From contig NZ_AKKU01000020.1 in assembly GCF_000272005.1 (NCBI RefSeq), forward strand, positions 1 through 63,352: a stretch of 63,352 nt of DNA, written 5' to 3'. The stretch is from Alishewanella agri BL06 (lineage in GTDB: Bacteria > Pseudomonadota > Gammaproteobacteria > Enterobacterales > Alteromonadaceae). Shown in pieces: positions 19,080 to 27,384 of this stretch (the stretch's first letter is position 1; each line of letters begins with the position of its first letter). The position numbers and the translations under genes were made by a program. Under the pieces are notes generated by a model. That model did no database searches, was not told the DNA's origin, and worked only from the letters and a program-made list of their open reading frames with translations.

Positions 19080-20309
19080 TCAATGATTATGTTGGGCAAG
19101 CAAACCTGTTGCCTGCCAGCTGATGGCAACGGGGTCTTGCTTAGCTAACAGATAGTTCAACCAATGCTGATCGGTCGCTGCCAGATTACGCTGAGCGTCG
19201 ATTTGACCATTGCGCGCTGCCTGCTCCAGCCAATAATCCGCCGACCAGGCCCGGGAAACCGTCAGTGCCGGCTGCACAAAGACTTCTGCTTTAGTGTTTA
19301 CAATACGGGGTTCCAGCAAAAACTGTCCGGCAGTTTTAACACCTGATAATTGTTTACCAATAAGCGCCGGGTCTGCCTCTGCTGTCGTGATAACTCCCGA
19401 CGGGTCAACAGTCACCAGTGTCTGCTGCGCGATAGTGGTAAAATCCGCTTTCACGGTTAATTCTGGCTGGAGTAAATTCAAATCTGGTGCTGTTAAGGGT
19501 AATACCGGGTCGATGATAAAGTGATGAGCCCCTTGCGTTACCAAATGGCGCAACAGTTGGCTGAGGATTAACTGATGCTCAGCGGAGCCGGCAACCGCCA
19601 AATCCCAGAGTTTGGATTGAAATAACGCCTGCTCCAGGCGTGGGATATTTAATCTGGCCTGGCCGGGAATTTCCAGCGTAAAGCTTAATTCAGTTACCGT
19701 CAGTTGCGGGCTACCGCTGCTATAACGCCAGCTTTGCAGGGCTTTCAGCGCTTCTTTGATAAAGAGCTGCTGCGGATAAGCATCCAATACCGTGATATCC
19801 GTGACCCGTCCTTGTTCATCGACCCGGTAATGCATTTTTACATAGCCTGACTGGCCGCGTCTTGCGGCATCTACCGGATAACGCGGTTCAACCCGGCGTA
19901 TCGGTTGAGCAGCTGTAGCAACGGATGGGCGCGTTAGCATTGCTGGTCCGGCCGGTACCATCACCTGTTGTTGCCATTGCTGTACCATCTGCGCATAGTT
20001 GGTCTGCTCCGCAGGCTGCAAGCTGGCACCGAGTTGTGCCGCGAGCGCCGTGGCATCGGCGTGTCCAAAATCTGCCGCTAACTTAAATAGGGCGGCTGCC
20101 TGCACTTTATCCGCGTCTTGTCCTTCACCGTTAAAATACATCGCCGCCAGACTGAACATGGCGTTGGCATTACCCACTTTCACGAGTTCACTAAAGTGCA
20201 ATCGGGCAGTGTTGTAATCCTGTTGCTCGTAGGCGAGCAACGCCTGATTCCAGTCGGCTCTGAGTGTGAAACTGCAGCAGAGTAGCAAAAAAGCAAAACG
20301 CTTGAGCAT
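19080..20309 (-). CDS. Exported Sel1-repeat protein with TonB C-terminal domain (paralog B)
   Basis: This 409-residue paralog of the gene at 16364-17689 is identical in layout. It has a signal peptide (about 1-18), Sel1-like repeats (SLAAMYFNGEG, ALFKLAADFG), a TonB_C-type domain (about 135-220, PIRRVEPRYPVDAARRGQSG, VDEQGRV, LKALQSWRY) and the shared C-terminal domain with SADYWLEQAARNG. It ends in a short tail (LLAQHNH) and lacks the last repeat seen in paralog A. It is transcribed toward the TonB-like gene. An ATAACAAC octamer lies just before its ribosome-binding site, as in two other envelope genes here. Confidence 0.85.
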   Translation of the reverse strand: MLKRFAFLLLCCSFTLRADWNQALLAYEQQDYNTARLHFSELVKVGNANAMFSLAAMYFNGEGQDADKVQAAALFKLAADFGHADATALAAQLGASLQPAEQTNYAQMVQQWQQQVMVPAGPAMLTRPSVATAAQPIRRVEPRYPVDAARRGQSGYVKMHYRVDEQGRVTDITVLDAYPQQLFIKEALKALQSWRYSSGSPQLTVTELSFTLEIPGQARLNIPRLEQALFQSKLWDLAVAGSAEHQLILSQLLRHLVTQGAHHFIIDPVLPLTAPDLNLLQPELTVKADFTTIAQQTLVTVDPSGVITTAEADPALIGKQLSGVKTAGQFLLEPRIVNTKAEVFVQPALTVSRAWSADYWLEQAARNGQIDAQRNLAATDQHWLNYLLAKQDPVAISWQATGLLAQHNH

Positions 20310-20403
20310 TTTAACATCCCTATTAATGTTGTTATCAATTAGATAATAACAAGCTGCCTGCTCAGGTCAATCTATAATTCCGCTGCGTACTTTTTAACAC
20401 GCC

Positions 20404-21111
20404 CTAGATATAAGCAAATGCATCTGCAAACATCTGTTCGCGATGTGCACCTTGCTCGGCGAAAGCTTCGCGGGCTACGCCGGCCATGGCAAAGGGGCCG
20501 GCGATATAGATATCGTAAGCTTCCAGTGAGACAAAGTCCTGTAACACCGCTTCATGCACCAGGCCGCTCCGGCCCTGCCAGTTGGCGCCAGGCTCTTGTA
20601 CTACCGGGATAAAGCGGTATTTAGCATTTGCCGCTGCCCATTGTTGCAGCTCGGCCTGATAATACAAGGCATCTTCCTGCCGCACCCCCCAGTATAAAAA
20701 TACCGGTTTATCCTGTGACGCTGCGGCCAGTGCCATAGCAATACTGTGCACATAAGAGAAACCCGTGCCACCGGCTAACAGGATGACTGGTCGCGCGCTG
20801 TCCTGACGCCAACCGGCATGACCTAAGCCGACTTCAACCTGTACCGATAAGCCCTGCGCAAACGCTTGCTGTAAATGCTGTAGCGCAGCGCTGGACCAGT
20901 TATCGCCTGCTGGCGCGCCGATATGCAGTTCAAGCAGATCTTGTGCAGGAATGCTGGCAATCGAAAAAGGTCTTTTGTCATTTTCGGTCAGACACAGCTG
21001 TAAATACTGACCAGGCGTATAGCTAGTTGGCTGCGCCGGTTGCAGCAATACTTTGCTGACCACCGGTGTCAGAGCGCTAATAGCAATAACCTGGCAAGAA
21101 ATGGTGTTCAT
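20404..21111 (-). CDS. fre: NAD(P)H-flavin reductase Fre
   Basis: Fre reduces free flavins with NAD(P)H and may supply electrons to the neighbouring ferredoxin or to UbiD-linked flavin chemistry. The 235-residue protein starts MNTISCQV. It has the flavin-binding RPFSIASIP (about 63-71), the nucleotide-binding LLAGGTGFSYVHS (about 113-125) and a C-terminal IAGPFAMAGVAREAF. I chose ATG 21111, preceded by GAGAG, over the longer frame to 21198, which would run into the ferredoxin gene in another frame. The ubiD-fre order is as in E. coli. Confidence 0.92.
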   Translation of the reverse strand: MNTISCQVIAISALTPVVSKVLLQPAQPTSYTPGQYLQLCLTENDKRPFSIASIPAQDLLELHIGAPAGDNWSSAALQHLQQAFAQGLSVQVEVGLGHAGWRQDSARPVILLAGGTGFSYVHSIAMALAAASQDKPVFLYWGVRQEDALYYQAELQQWAAANAKYRFIPVVQEPGANWQGRSGLVHEAVLQDFVSLEAYDIYIAGPFAMAGVAREAFAEQGAHREQMFADAFAYI

Positions 21112-21137
21112 AAAGCTCTCAATGGTTCTGGCGGCAA

Positions 21138-21416
21138 CTAACCGCGGATAAAAGGATGGTGCAGCTCTAAATCTGAGTCTGCAGTCGCCAGGCAACAATA
21201 GACAAACTGCTGCTGGCGATCGGTTTCGGTTAATGGGCTAGGGTCGGCGTAACTGACACTGCCACTGCGCAATTTGCATACGCAACTGGTACAGACACCC
21301 TGGCGGCAGCGGTGCGGAAAATCGATACCCTGGCGCAAGGCCGCAGCGAGGATACTTTCACCTTCTGCTACCTCAAAGGTTAGTTTTGCCGGTAGGATCC
21401 GTACCTGATAGCTCAT
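21138..21416 (-). CDS. Plant-type 2Fe-2S ferredoxin
   Basis: This 92-residue ferredoxin has the plant-type cluster motif [15 protein letters not shown] (CxxxxCxxC, about residues 35-43) and a fourth Cys about 30 residues later in QFVYCCLA. Its ATG overlaps the ubiD stop as ATGA, and fre follows 26 bp downstream. In many reductases this domain is fused to a Fre-like FAD/NAD module; here the two are separate genes in different frames. A role as electron carrier for the adjacent Fre is inferred from the pairing. Confidence 0.9.
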   Translation of the reverse strand: MSYQVRILPAKLTFEVAEGESILAAALRQGIDFPHRCRQGVCTSCVCKLRSGSVSYADPSPLTETDRQQQFVYCCLATADSDLELHHPFIRG

Positions 21417-22897
21417 GTTTTTTGCTCTGGTAAAGTGATACCCAACGACGGCCATAAGGCATCAATCCGCTGTTTAATCGCCGGATCCATCACGATAGGC
21501 TCGCCCCACTCACGGTTAGTTTCGCCTGGCCATTTATTGGTGGCATCCATCCCCATTTTTGAACCTAAACCGGATACCGGTGACGCAAAGTCGAGATAAT
21601 CAATTGGCGTATTTTCCACCAGGGTGGTATCCCGCGCCGGATCCATCCGGGTGGTAATGGCCCAGATCACATCCTGCCAGTCTCGGGCGTTGATATCATC
21701 ATCACAAACGATCACAAACTTGGTGTACATAAACTGGCGCAGGAAAGACCAAACGCCCATCATCACCCGTTTGGCATGCCCCGGATATTGCTTTTTCATC
21801 GTCACCACGGCCAGCCGGTATGAGCAGCCTTCAGGTGGCAGATAGAAGTCGGTAATTTCCGGGAATTGCTTTTGTAAAATCGGCACAAAGACTTCGTTCA
21901 GCGCCACACCCAGGATGGCAGGTTCATCCGGTGGCCGGCCGGTATAGGTGCTGTGATAGATCGGATCTTCACGATGGGTAATATGGGTCACAGTAAATAC
22001 CGGGAAGTTATCCACCTCATTGTAGTAGCCGGTATGGTCGCCATAGGGGCCTTCCGGTGCCAACTCGCCCGGCTCGATATAGCCTTCCAGCACAAACTCG
22101 GCACTGGCCGGTACCTGTAAGTCATTGCTGATACATTTCACCACTTCGGTATTATCACCGCGCAACAAACCAGCAAAACCATACTCCGATAGTGTATCTG
22201 GTACCGGTGTTACGGCACCTAAAATGGTCGCCGGATCGGCGCCTAAGGCCACAGCAACCGGAAAGCGTTGGCCCGGATGGGCTTTTTGCCATTCAAAAAA
22301 GTCCAGTGCGCCGCCACGGTGCGATAACCAGCGCATAATCACTTTGTTTTTACCCAGTACCTGCTGCCGGTATATGCCAAGGTTTTGCCGCTCTTTATGT
22401 GGGCCTTTGGTTACCGTTAAACCCCAGGTAATCAGCGGCGCGGCATCGCCAGGCCAACAGGTCATCACCGGCAGCTTGGTTAGATCCACCTGGTCTCCGC
22501 TTAATACCACTTGCTGGCAGGCTGCTTTTTTTACTTGCTTGGGCGACATATTCAGCACTTGTTTAAAGATCGGCAGCTTGCTAAACGCATCTTTTAAACC
22601 TTTCGGTGGCTCCGGCTCCTTTAAAAAGGCCAGCAGTTTGCCAACTTCACGCAGCGCAGACACCTCGTCCTGGCCCATACCCAGCGCCACGCGCTTTGGG
22701 GTACCAAATAAGTTAGCCAGTACCGGGATCGTAAAGCCTTTCGGGTTTTCGAATAGTAAGGCGGGGCCGCCACCGCGCAGGGTGCGGTCGGCAATTTCGG
22801 TCATTTCCAGCACCGGATCCACCGGCTGACTGATCCGCACCAGTTCACCGCGCTGCTCCAGCTGTGCAATAAAGTCGCGTAAATCTTTATATTTCAT
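21413..22897 (-). CDS. ubiD: 4-hydroxy-3-polyprenylbenzoate decarboxylase UbiD
   Basis: UbiD removes the carboxyl group of 3-polyprenyl-4-hydroxybenzoate in ubiquinone synthesis, using prenylated FMN made by UbiX (not in this window). The 494-residue product has the family start [32 protein letters not shown], the prFMN-binding [23 protein letters not shown], the catalytic region [24 protein letters not shown] and the late [13 protein letters not shown]. Length and motifs match the E. coli enzyme closely. Confidence 0.97.
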   Translation of the reverse strand: MKYKDLRDFIAQLEQRGELVRISQPVDPVLEMTEIADRTLRGGGPALLFENPKGFTIPVLANLFGTPKRVALGMGQDEVSALREVGKLLAFLKEPEPPKGLKDAFSKLPIFKQVLNMSPKQVKKAACQQVVLSGDQVDLTKLPVMTCWPGDAAPLITWGLTVTKGPHKERQNLGIYRQQVLGKNKVIMRWLSHRGGALDFFEWQKAHPGQRFPVAVALGADPATILGAVTPVPDTLSEYGFAGLLRGDNTEVVKCISNDLQVPASAEFVLEGYIEPGELAPEGPYGDHTGYYNEVDNFPVFTVTHITHREDPIYHSTYTGRPPDEPAILGVALNEVFVPILQKQFPEITDFYLPPEGCSYRLAVVTMKKQYPGHAKRVMMGVWSFLRQFMYTKFVIVCDDDINARDWQDVIWAITTRMDPARDTTLVENTPIDYLDFASPVSGLGSKMGMDATNKWPGETNREWGEPIVMDPAIKQRIDALWPSLGITLPEQKT

Positions 22898-22943
22898 CTT
22901 TGCCCTTAATGTTGTCAGCCGCAGCCTGACAAAAGCTGACCGT

Positions 22944-22972
22944 ATTATACATTGCCAGCCATTTCCTGCCAG
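22944..22972 (-). promoter_or_regulatory. Candidate sigma-70 promoter of ubiD
   Basis: On the minus strand a perfect TATAAT (22949-22944) lies 17 bp from CTGGCA (22972-22967), which matches 4 of 6 of the -35 consensus. It is about 50 bp before the ubiD ATG. Confidence 0.5.
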
Positions 22973-23048
22973 TTTTGGCCTGCTATGCGGCTGGGGAAAG
23001 CCGAAGCTGCCTTTTATAATGCGAAAAAACAGTGACGCGGGTTATACG

Positions 23049-23702
23049 ATGACTGAGCAAGAAGGGGTTATAAAATTTCAGTTAAGTTATCAGCAAGCTG
23101 AGCTAACAGCCGCGGCCGATATCAGTGAGCTAACTGCCTGGCGCACGCTCTGTGTGCAGCTCGGCATGCTGGGCCAGCATCCATTACGTTATGATAACTA
23201 CGGTTTTGGTAATATCAGCCAGCGTTTACCGGGTACTGACCAGTTCCTGATTAGTGGCACCCAAACCGGAGGCAAAGCGGTATTAACCGCCGCCGATTAT
23301 GCGTTGGTGAGCCACTGCCAGCCCGAACTGAATCAGATTGCGGCGACAGGTCCCTGCAAACCATCATCTGAAGCTATGACCCATGGCCAGCTATATTTGC
23401 TGGACCCCGGCATTAATTTTGTCATCCACGCCCATTGCCCGGCGATCTGGCATTTGGCCAACGAATTACAGCTGCCACAAACCGCCGCTGAGATTCCTTA
23501 TGGCACGGTAGAAATGGCGGCGGAGGTGGCAAGGTTATTTAGTGCTACCACTGTAACCAGACAAGGTATTTTTACTATGGCGGGGCACGAAGATGGCGTT
23601 GTGACATTTGGCAACACTGCTGCTGCGGCGTTTCAGGTGTTGGCCGAATACTATGCCAAGGCACTGGCACTGGGCGCTGAGCCGAATCTTTGGCCCGGTT
23701 AG
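23049..23702 (+). CDS. Class II aldolase/adducin-family protein
   Basis: This 217-residue protein has the class II aldolase fold signatures: DNYGFGNISQRL near residue 50, SGTQTGG, SSEAMTHGQLYL with the catalytic Glu, and the zinc pair in VIHAHCP. It probably catalyses a retro-aldol reaction on a small phosphorylated or hydroxy-acid substrate, or is an MtnB-like dehydratase relative; sequence does not decide. An in-frame ATG at 23019 overlaps a perfect TATAAT (23015-23020), so that triplet is more likely promoter and I prefer 23049. MtnB belongs to this superfamily and mtnA/mtnK are in the window, but they are 38 kb away. Confidence 0.8.
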   Translation: MTEQEGVIKFQLSYQQAELTAAADISELTAWRTLCVQLGMLGQHPLRYDNYGFGNISQRLPGTDQFLISGTQTGGKAVLTAADYALVSHCQPELNQIAATGPCKPSSEAMTHGQLYLLDPGINFVIHAHCPAIWHLANELQLPQTAAEIPYGTVEMAAEVARLFSATTVTRQGIFTMAGHEDGVVTFGNTAAAAFQVLAEYYAKALALGAEPNLWPG

Positions 23703-23784
23703 CGAAAAAATATCGGAAAAACAGGCAACAGTCGGAATTTTCTGGTAAAACTAATAAACCGACAAGTGTAGAGACACCAGTAAG

Positions 23785-24555
23785 ATGCAGTTTCCGGCCA
23801 ATATAAAACAACAAACCTGTAGCGATTGTCTTAGTGGTCAGGATCTTGGCTTTCAGATCCGCATGGCTTTTCAACCTATTATTGATTGGCGGGAGAAGAG
23901 CATTATCGCCTATGAAGCGCTGGTGCGTGGGCCCAATGGTGAGGGTGCCGGCTGGGTGTTTCAGCATATTAATGACGATAATAAATATTACTTTGATCAG
24001 GCTTGTCGGGTAAAAGCAATCGAAACGGCAGCTAGATTAGGCTGTAAAACCTTTTTAAATATCAATTTTTTACCCAATGCGGTGTATAACCCGGAAACCT
24101 GTATCAAAGCAACCATTGAAGCGGCGGATACCTACGGTTTTGATTTAACCAAGCTGATTTTTGAAGTCACCGAAGGCGAGCAAATCCCGGATAAAGCGCA
24201 CTTAAACCGGATTTTCCAAAGTTATGCCAAACGTGGTTTTCAGACGGCAATTGATGATTACGGCTCAGGCTACGCCACGCTGGATTGGTTGATTGAATTA
24301 AAACCGCATATCTTAAAGCTGGATATGCAGTTAATCCGCAATATCGATAAAAACCCGGCAAAACAGTTTATTGTTGAGCGCACGATTGAGCAGTGTGAAT
24401 TACAGGGCACCCGGGTGTTAGCTGAGGGGATCGAAACTAAGGAAGAGCTTGAGTACCTGACCTCCGTCGGTATTCGGTTTTTACAAGGGTACTATTTTGC
24501 CCGACCAGAGCTGGAAAAATTAGCACGGCTGGCAGAAATTCAGGGCTTAAATTAA
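23785..24555 (+). CDS. Stand-alone EAL-domain c-di-GMP phosphodiesterase
   Basis: This 256-residue protein is almost only an EAL domain. E44-A-L opens the motif in AYEALVRG. The metal and catalytic residues follow in LNINFLPN, IFEVTEGE, IDDYGSGYATLDW, HILKLDMQ, LAEGIET and LQGYYFARP, so the active site looks complete and it should hydrolyse cyclic di-GMP. It has no sensory or membrane domain, only a short N-terminus with CSDC (about 12-15). The ATG at 23785 follows GTAGAGACACCAGTAAG. It is probably monocistronic, with a terminator downstream. Confidence 0.9.
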   Translation: MQFPANIKQQTCSDCLSGQDLGFQIRMAFQPIIDWREKSIIAYEALVRGPNGEGAGWVFQHINDDNKYYFDQACRVKAIETAARLGCKTFLNINFLPNAVYNPETCIKATIEAADTYGFDLTKLIFEVTEGEQIPDKAHLNRIFQSYAKRGFQTAIDDYGSGYATLDWLIELKPHILKLDMQLIRNIDKNPAKQFIVERTIEQCELQGTRVLAEGIETKEELEYLTSVGIRFLQGYYFARPELEKLARLAEIQGLN

Positions 24556-24605
24556 GCCGCGCCGCCACAAATCTCTAACCAAAAACGGTTAACGAGCCGA
24601 AATAG

Positions 24606-24628
24606 AAAGGCGCCAAAATGGCGCCTTT
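24606..24628. terminator. Bidirectional terminator between the EAL gene and a TonB receptor
   Basis: A perfect 9-bp stem, AAAGGCGCC and GGCGCCTTT, around a 5-base loop lies between two convergent genes, with A and T flanks on the two sides. Confidence 0.8.
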
Positions 24629-24646
24629 GCTGTTACTGACCTACTG

Positions 24647-27145
24647 TTAGAAGTTGTAGGCAACCCGACCATAGAACAGGCGGCCTGAACGTCCGAACGG
24701 TGAATAGTTCGAGAACGAGGTAGCGCCTGTGGTATTCAGGTTAATCGGGAAAGCATCCGGATATTGGTCAAAGATATTGTCCGCGCCAAAGGCCAGCGTC
24801 CAGTTATCGTTAAACTCATAACGGGCTTCCAGATCAACCAGGGTTTTTGGGCTTAGGATAAAGTCAGTGGCTGGAGTTGTACCTGGCGCTAAAACCTCAC
24901 CATAGCGGGTCGCTTTCAAGGTGGCGCTTAAATTATCAAAGCTCCAGTTTACGGTGGCGCCGTATTTATCTTTCGGTGTGCCTTTTTCAAAGGTCAGCAC
25001 GTTTACACGGCCGAATAGTGTCGGCGCCGGATTTAACGCCGATAACTGTGAGGTTTCCGGTACTGACGTCACCTTGGTTTCGTTGTAATTCCCCACTAAG
25101 GTAAAATCGAACAACCCAAGCTTATCAGTTGGTAAGCTCCAGTTAATCACCACATCAACACCCTGGGTTTCGGTATCAACGCCGTTGATAAAGAAGCGGC
25201 CGCCACCTATACCAATAAAGCCTTGTGACGTCAGATAATCCCGCACATTTGCTGCTGTCAGGTTTTCTGACAACACGATACGGTCGTCAATATCGATCCG
25301 ATAGCCGTCGATGGTGACTGAAACGCCGCCAATCCGGAACACTGTGCCCAGTGAATAGTTTACCGATTCCTCCGCATCCAGCGCTTGCGCGCCCAAAGCT
25401 TGTGCTACCGGATCGCTGACTGGGAAAGTTGTGATATCAAAAGGAACACCATTGATAAAGTTGGTAGAGGTCGCGGTGAAGTTTTGTTGCTGCAGCGACG
25501 GCGCACGGAAGCCGTTTTGCAGCGAGCCACGGATGGCGAAGTTATCAGTAAAGTCGTAACGTAACGCGGCTTTACCGGTGACATTGCTACCAAAGTCAGA
25601 ATAATCTTCGGCACGAACTGCCACTGAACCTAACATATTATCAGTAAGATTCGCCTCTAAATCGACATAAGCACCCAAAGCACGCCGGGTTTCCCGCACT
25701 TCATTTGATGGCCGGAAGCCAGGAAAAACCTGAGCGCCAGACGGAGTTGGGGCACCATTTAATAGCACACCACCATTGCGCCAGGAATCCGGCTCGCCGG
25801 CAAAGATGCTGTAACGCTCACGGCGCATTTCGATACCGGTCGCGACGTTAAGCGGTGAGGCTAAGCCATCAACATTAAAAGAACGCACCCCGGATAAGTT
25901 AAACACCGCCTGGCCATAGCGGAAACCACCGGCATCAAACTCAGTTTTGCTTAATGGGCCAATGGAGCGGTTAAGCGTATTTTCGATAGTAAAGGCCATA
26001 CGGTTTTGGCCCCAAACTAACGAGGTGTCGATAGTCCATTCGCCAACGTCGAATTCATAACCCACCGCCGCACTGGCGTCGGTGACATCCGGCGCGATAA
26101 TTGGCAGGAAACCGTTCGGATAAATTTCCGGGATGTTGCGGGAATCGTTAGCCGGGCGATAGAAGCCTGCTGAACGTGCTTCGCGATCCTGATAGCTTAA
26201 CCAGCCATAAATTTTGCCGTTATCCAGTGTTTTACCGGCGTTGGCAAACAGGGTGAACTGTTCCAGTTCCGGCTCACCGTACCAGGCACTAAAGCGGTTA
26301 AAGAAGGTTTCACGCTCATCAAACTGGCCATTAACCAACGGATATTGCTGCCGGTAATCCCAGCCGCCGCGCTCGGTACGCTCGGCGTCTTTATACTCTG
26401 CAGAGACGGTTAAAAAGGCATTATTGCCTAAGTCAAAACCGCGCCAGCCGCTTAAAGTCAAGGTTTCACCGTCAGTACGGCTACGCTCAATATTAGCGGG
26501 CGCACTCCAGGTAGCACCGGCTGGTGGTGGTGTAGTCGGTGTAGTGTAAGTGGATTCGCGCCAGCCATAAGAGGTGGTAAAGTTGCCACCCTCACTGGCT
26601 TCACGTAGCCGCACGTTCAGTACCCCGGCAATTGCGTCAGAACCATACTGGGCCGAAGCCCCATCACGTAGTACCTCGACTGAGCCGATGGCCGCGGTGG
26701 GAATCGTATTTAAGTCTACTGCGGACGAACCCCGACCGACAGAGCCGTTAACGTTAACCAATGAAGCTGAATGCCGGCGTTTCGAGTTAACCAGCACCAG
26801 GGATTGATCTGGCCCTAAGCCGCGCAACGTGGCCGGGCGTACGGTGTCGGTACCATCGGTGAGACCGGGGCGCGGAAAGTTAAAGGATGGTAGGGCGGTA
26901 GATAACACCTGGTTCAGTTCGGTAGAGCCAGCGCGAGTTAAGCTTTCGGCACTTACGATGTCAATAGGCACTGCCGTATCCGACACTGAGCGGCCGGCTA
27001 CCCGGGTACCGGTGACTACAATTTGCTCAATGCGTTCCGCTTTTTCTTCTGTTTCGCTGGTATTGCTTTGCTGCGCTAAAGCCAAAGGGCTGGTGAGCAC
27101 CAGCGTCACGGCTAAAGCAAGAGGGTGGGGCTTGAAGCTGTGCAT
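24647..27145 (-). CDS. TonB-dependent outer-membrane receptor 1
   Basis: This 832-residue receptor starts at ATG 27145 (AAGGAG ten bases upstream), giving a signal peptide to about residue 25 (LALAQ). A TonB-box-like EQIVVTGTR is followed by a plug domain with NQVLSTALPSFNF, a TLRGLGPDQSLVLVN loop and EVLRDGASAQYGSDAIAGV. A beta-barrel ends in the aromatic FYGRVAYNF, as outer-membrane proteins do. It imports a large ligand using TonB energy; the substrate is not readable. It is divergent from metC across 239 bp that contains predicted MetJ boxes. Confidence 0.92.
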   Translation of the reverse strand: MHSFKPHPLALAVTLVLTSPLALAQQSNTSETEEKAERIEQIVVTGTRVAGRSVSDTAVPIDIVSAESLTRAGSTELNQVLSTALPSFNFPRPGLTDGTDTVRPATLRGLGPDQSLVLVNSKRRHSASLVNVNGSVGRGSSAVDLNTIPTAAIGSVEVLRDGASAQYGSDAIAGVLNVRLREASEGGNFTTSYGWRESTYTTPTTPPPAGATWSAPANIERSRTDGETLTLSGWRGFDLGNNAFLTVSAEYKDAERTERGGWDYRQQYPLVNGQFDERETFFNRFSAWYGEPELEQFTLFANAGKTLDNGKIYGWLSYQDREARSAGFYRPANDSRNIPEIYPNGFLPIIAPDVTDASAAVGYEFDVGEWTIDTSLVWGQNRMAFTIENTLNRSIGPLSKTEFDAGGFRYGQAVFNLSGVRSFNVDGLASPLNVATGIEMRRERYSIFAGEPDSWRNGGVLLNGAPTPSGAQVFPGFRPSNEVRETRRALGAYVDLEANLTDNMLGSVAVRAEDYSDFGSNVTGKAALRYDFTDNFAIRGSLQNGFRAPSLQQQNFTATSTNFINGVPFDITTFPVSDPVAQALGAQALDAEESVNYSLGTVFRIGGVSVTIDGYRIDIDDRIVLSENLTAANVRDYLTSQGFIGIGGGRFFINGVDTETQGVDVVINWSLPTDKLGLFDFTLVGNYNETKVTSVPETSQLSALNPAPTLFGRVNVLTFEKGTPKDKYGATVNWSFDNLSATLKATRYGEVLAPGTTPATDFILSPKTLVDLEARYEFNDNWTLAFGADNIFDQYPDAFPINLNTTGATSFSNYSPFGRSGRLFYGRVAYNF

Positions 27146-27333
27146 AGGTGTTATCTCCTTGTTGTTATTTCCCGCCACAACCTTAAGATGTGTATGACAT
27201 TACTGTTAAGATTGCTTAGGTTTCATAATTAAAGCTAGAGCTTAAATAACCTGGGGTCAAACCAGTACCGCAATTAAAGATAGCGTGACGTTGACTAAAT
27301 TATGCCTTAGGATGTCGATATTTTAGAGCATAC

Positions 27334-27349
27334 AGACTTCCGGATGTCT
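27334..27349 (+). promoter_or_regulatory. Predicted MetJ operator upstream of metC
   Basis: Two abutting 8-mers, AGACTTCC and GGATGTCT, each match 6 of 8 of the MetJ box AGACGTCT and form a near-palindrome, 35 bp before the metC ATG. A weaker GGATGTCG lies at 27310-27317. Tandem boxes are how MetJ binds, so methionine/SAM repression of metC is likely. Confidence 0.65.
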
Positions 27350-27384
27350 TTACTACGCCACTTTGGTCGAATTGGAGCACCAAC

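Noticed and set aside
21112..21198. Longer N-terminus of Fre
   Set aside because: It overlaps the ferredoxin gene in another frame, has no family similarity, and a well-placed ribosome-binding site favours 21111.
23019..23048. ATG 23019 as the start of the class II aldolase gene
   Set aside because: The triplet is part of a perfect TATAAT, and the ten added residues are not like the family.
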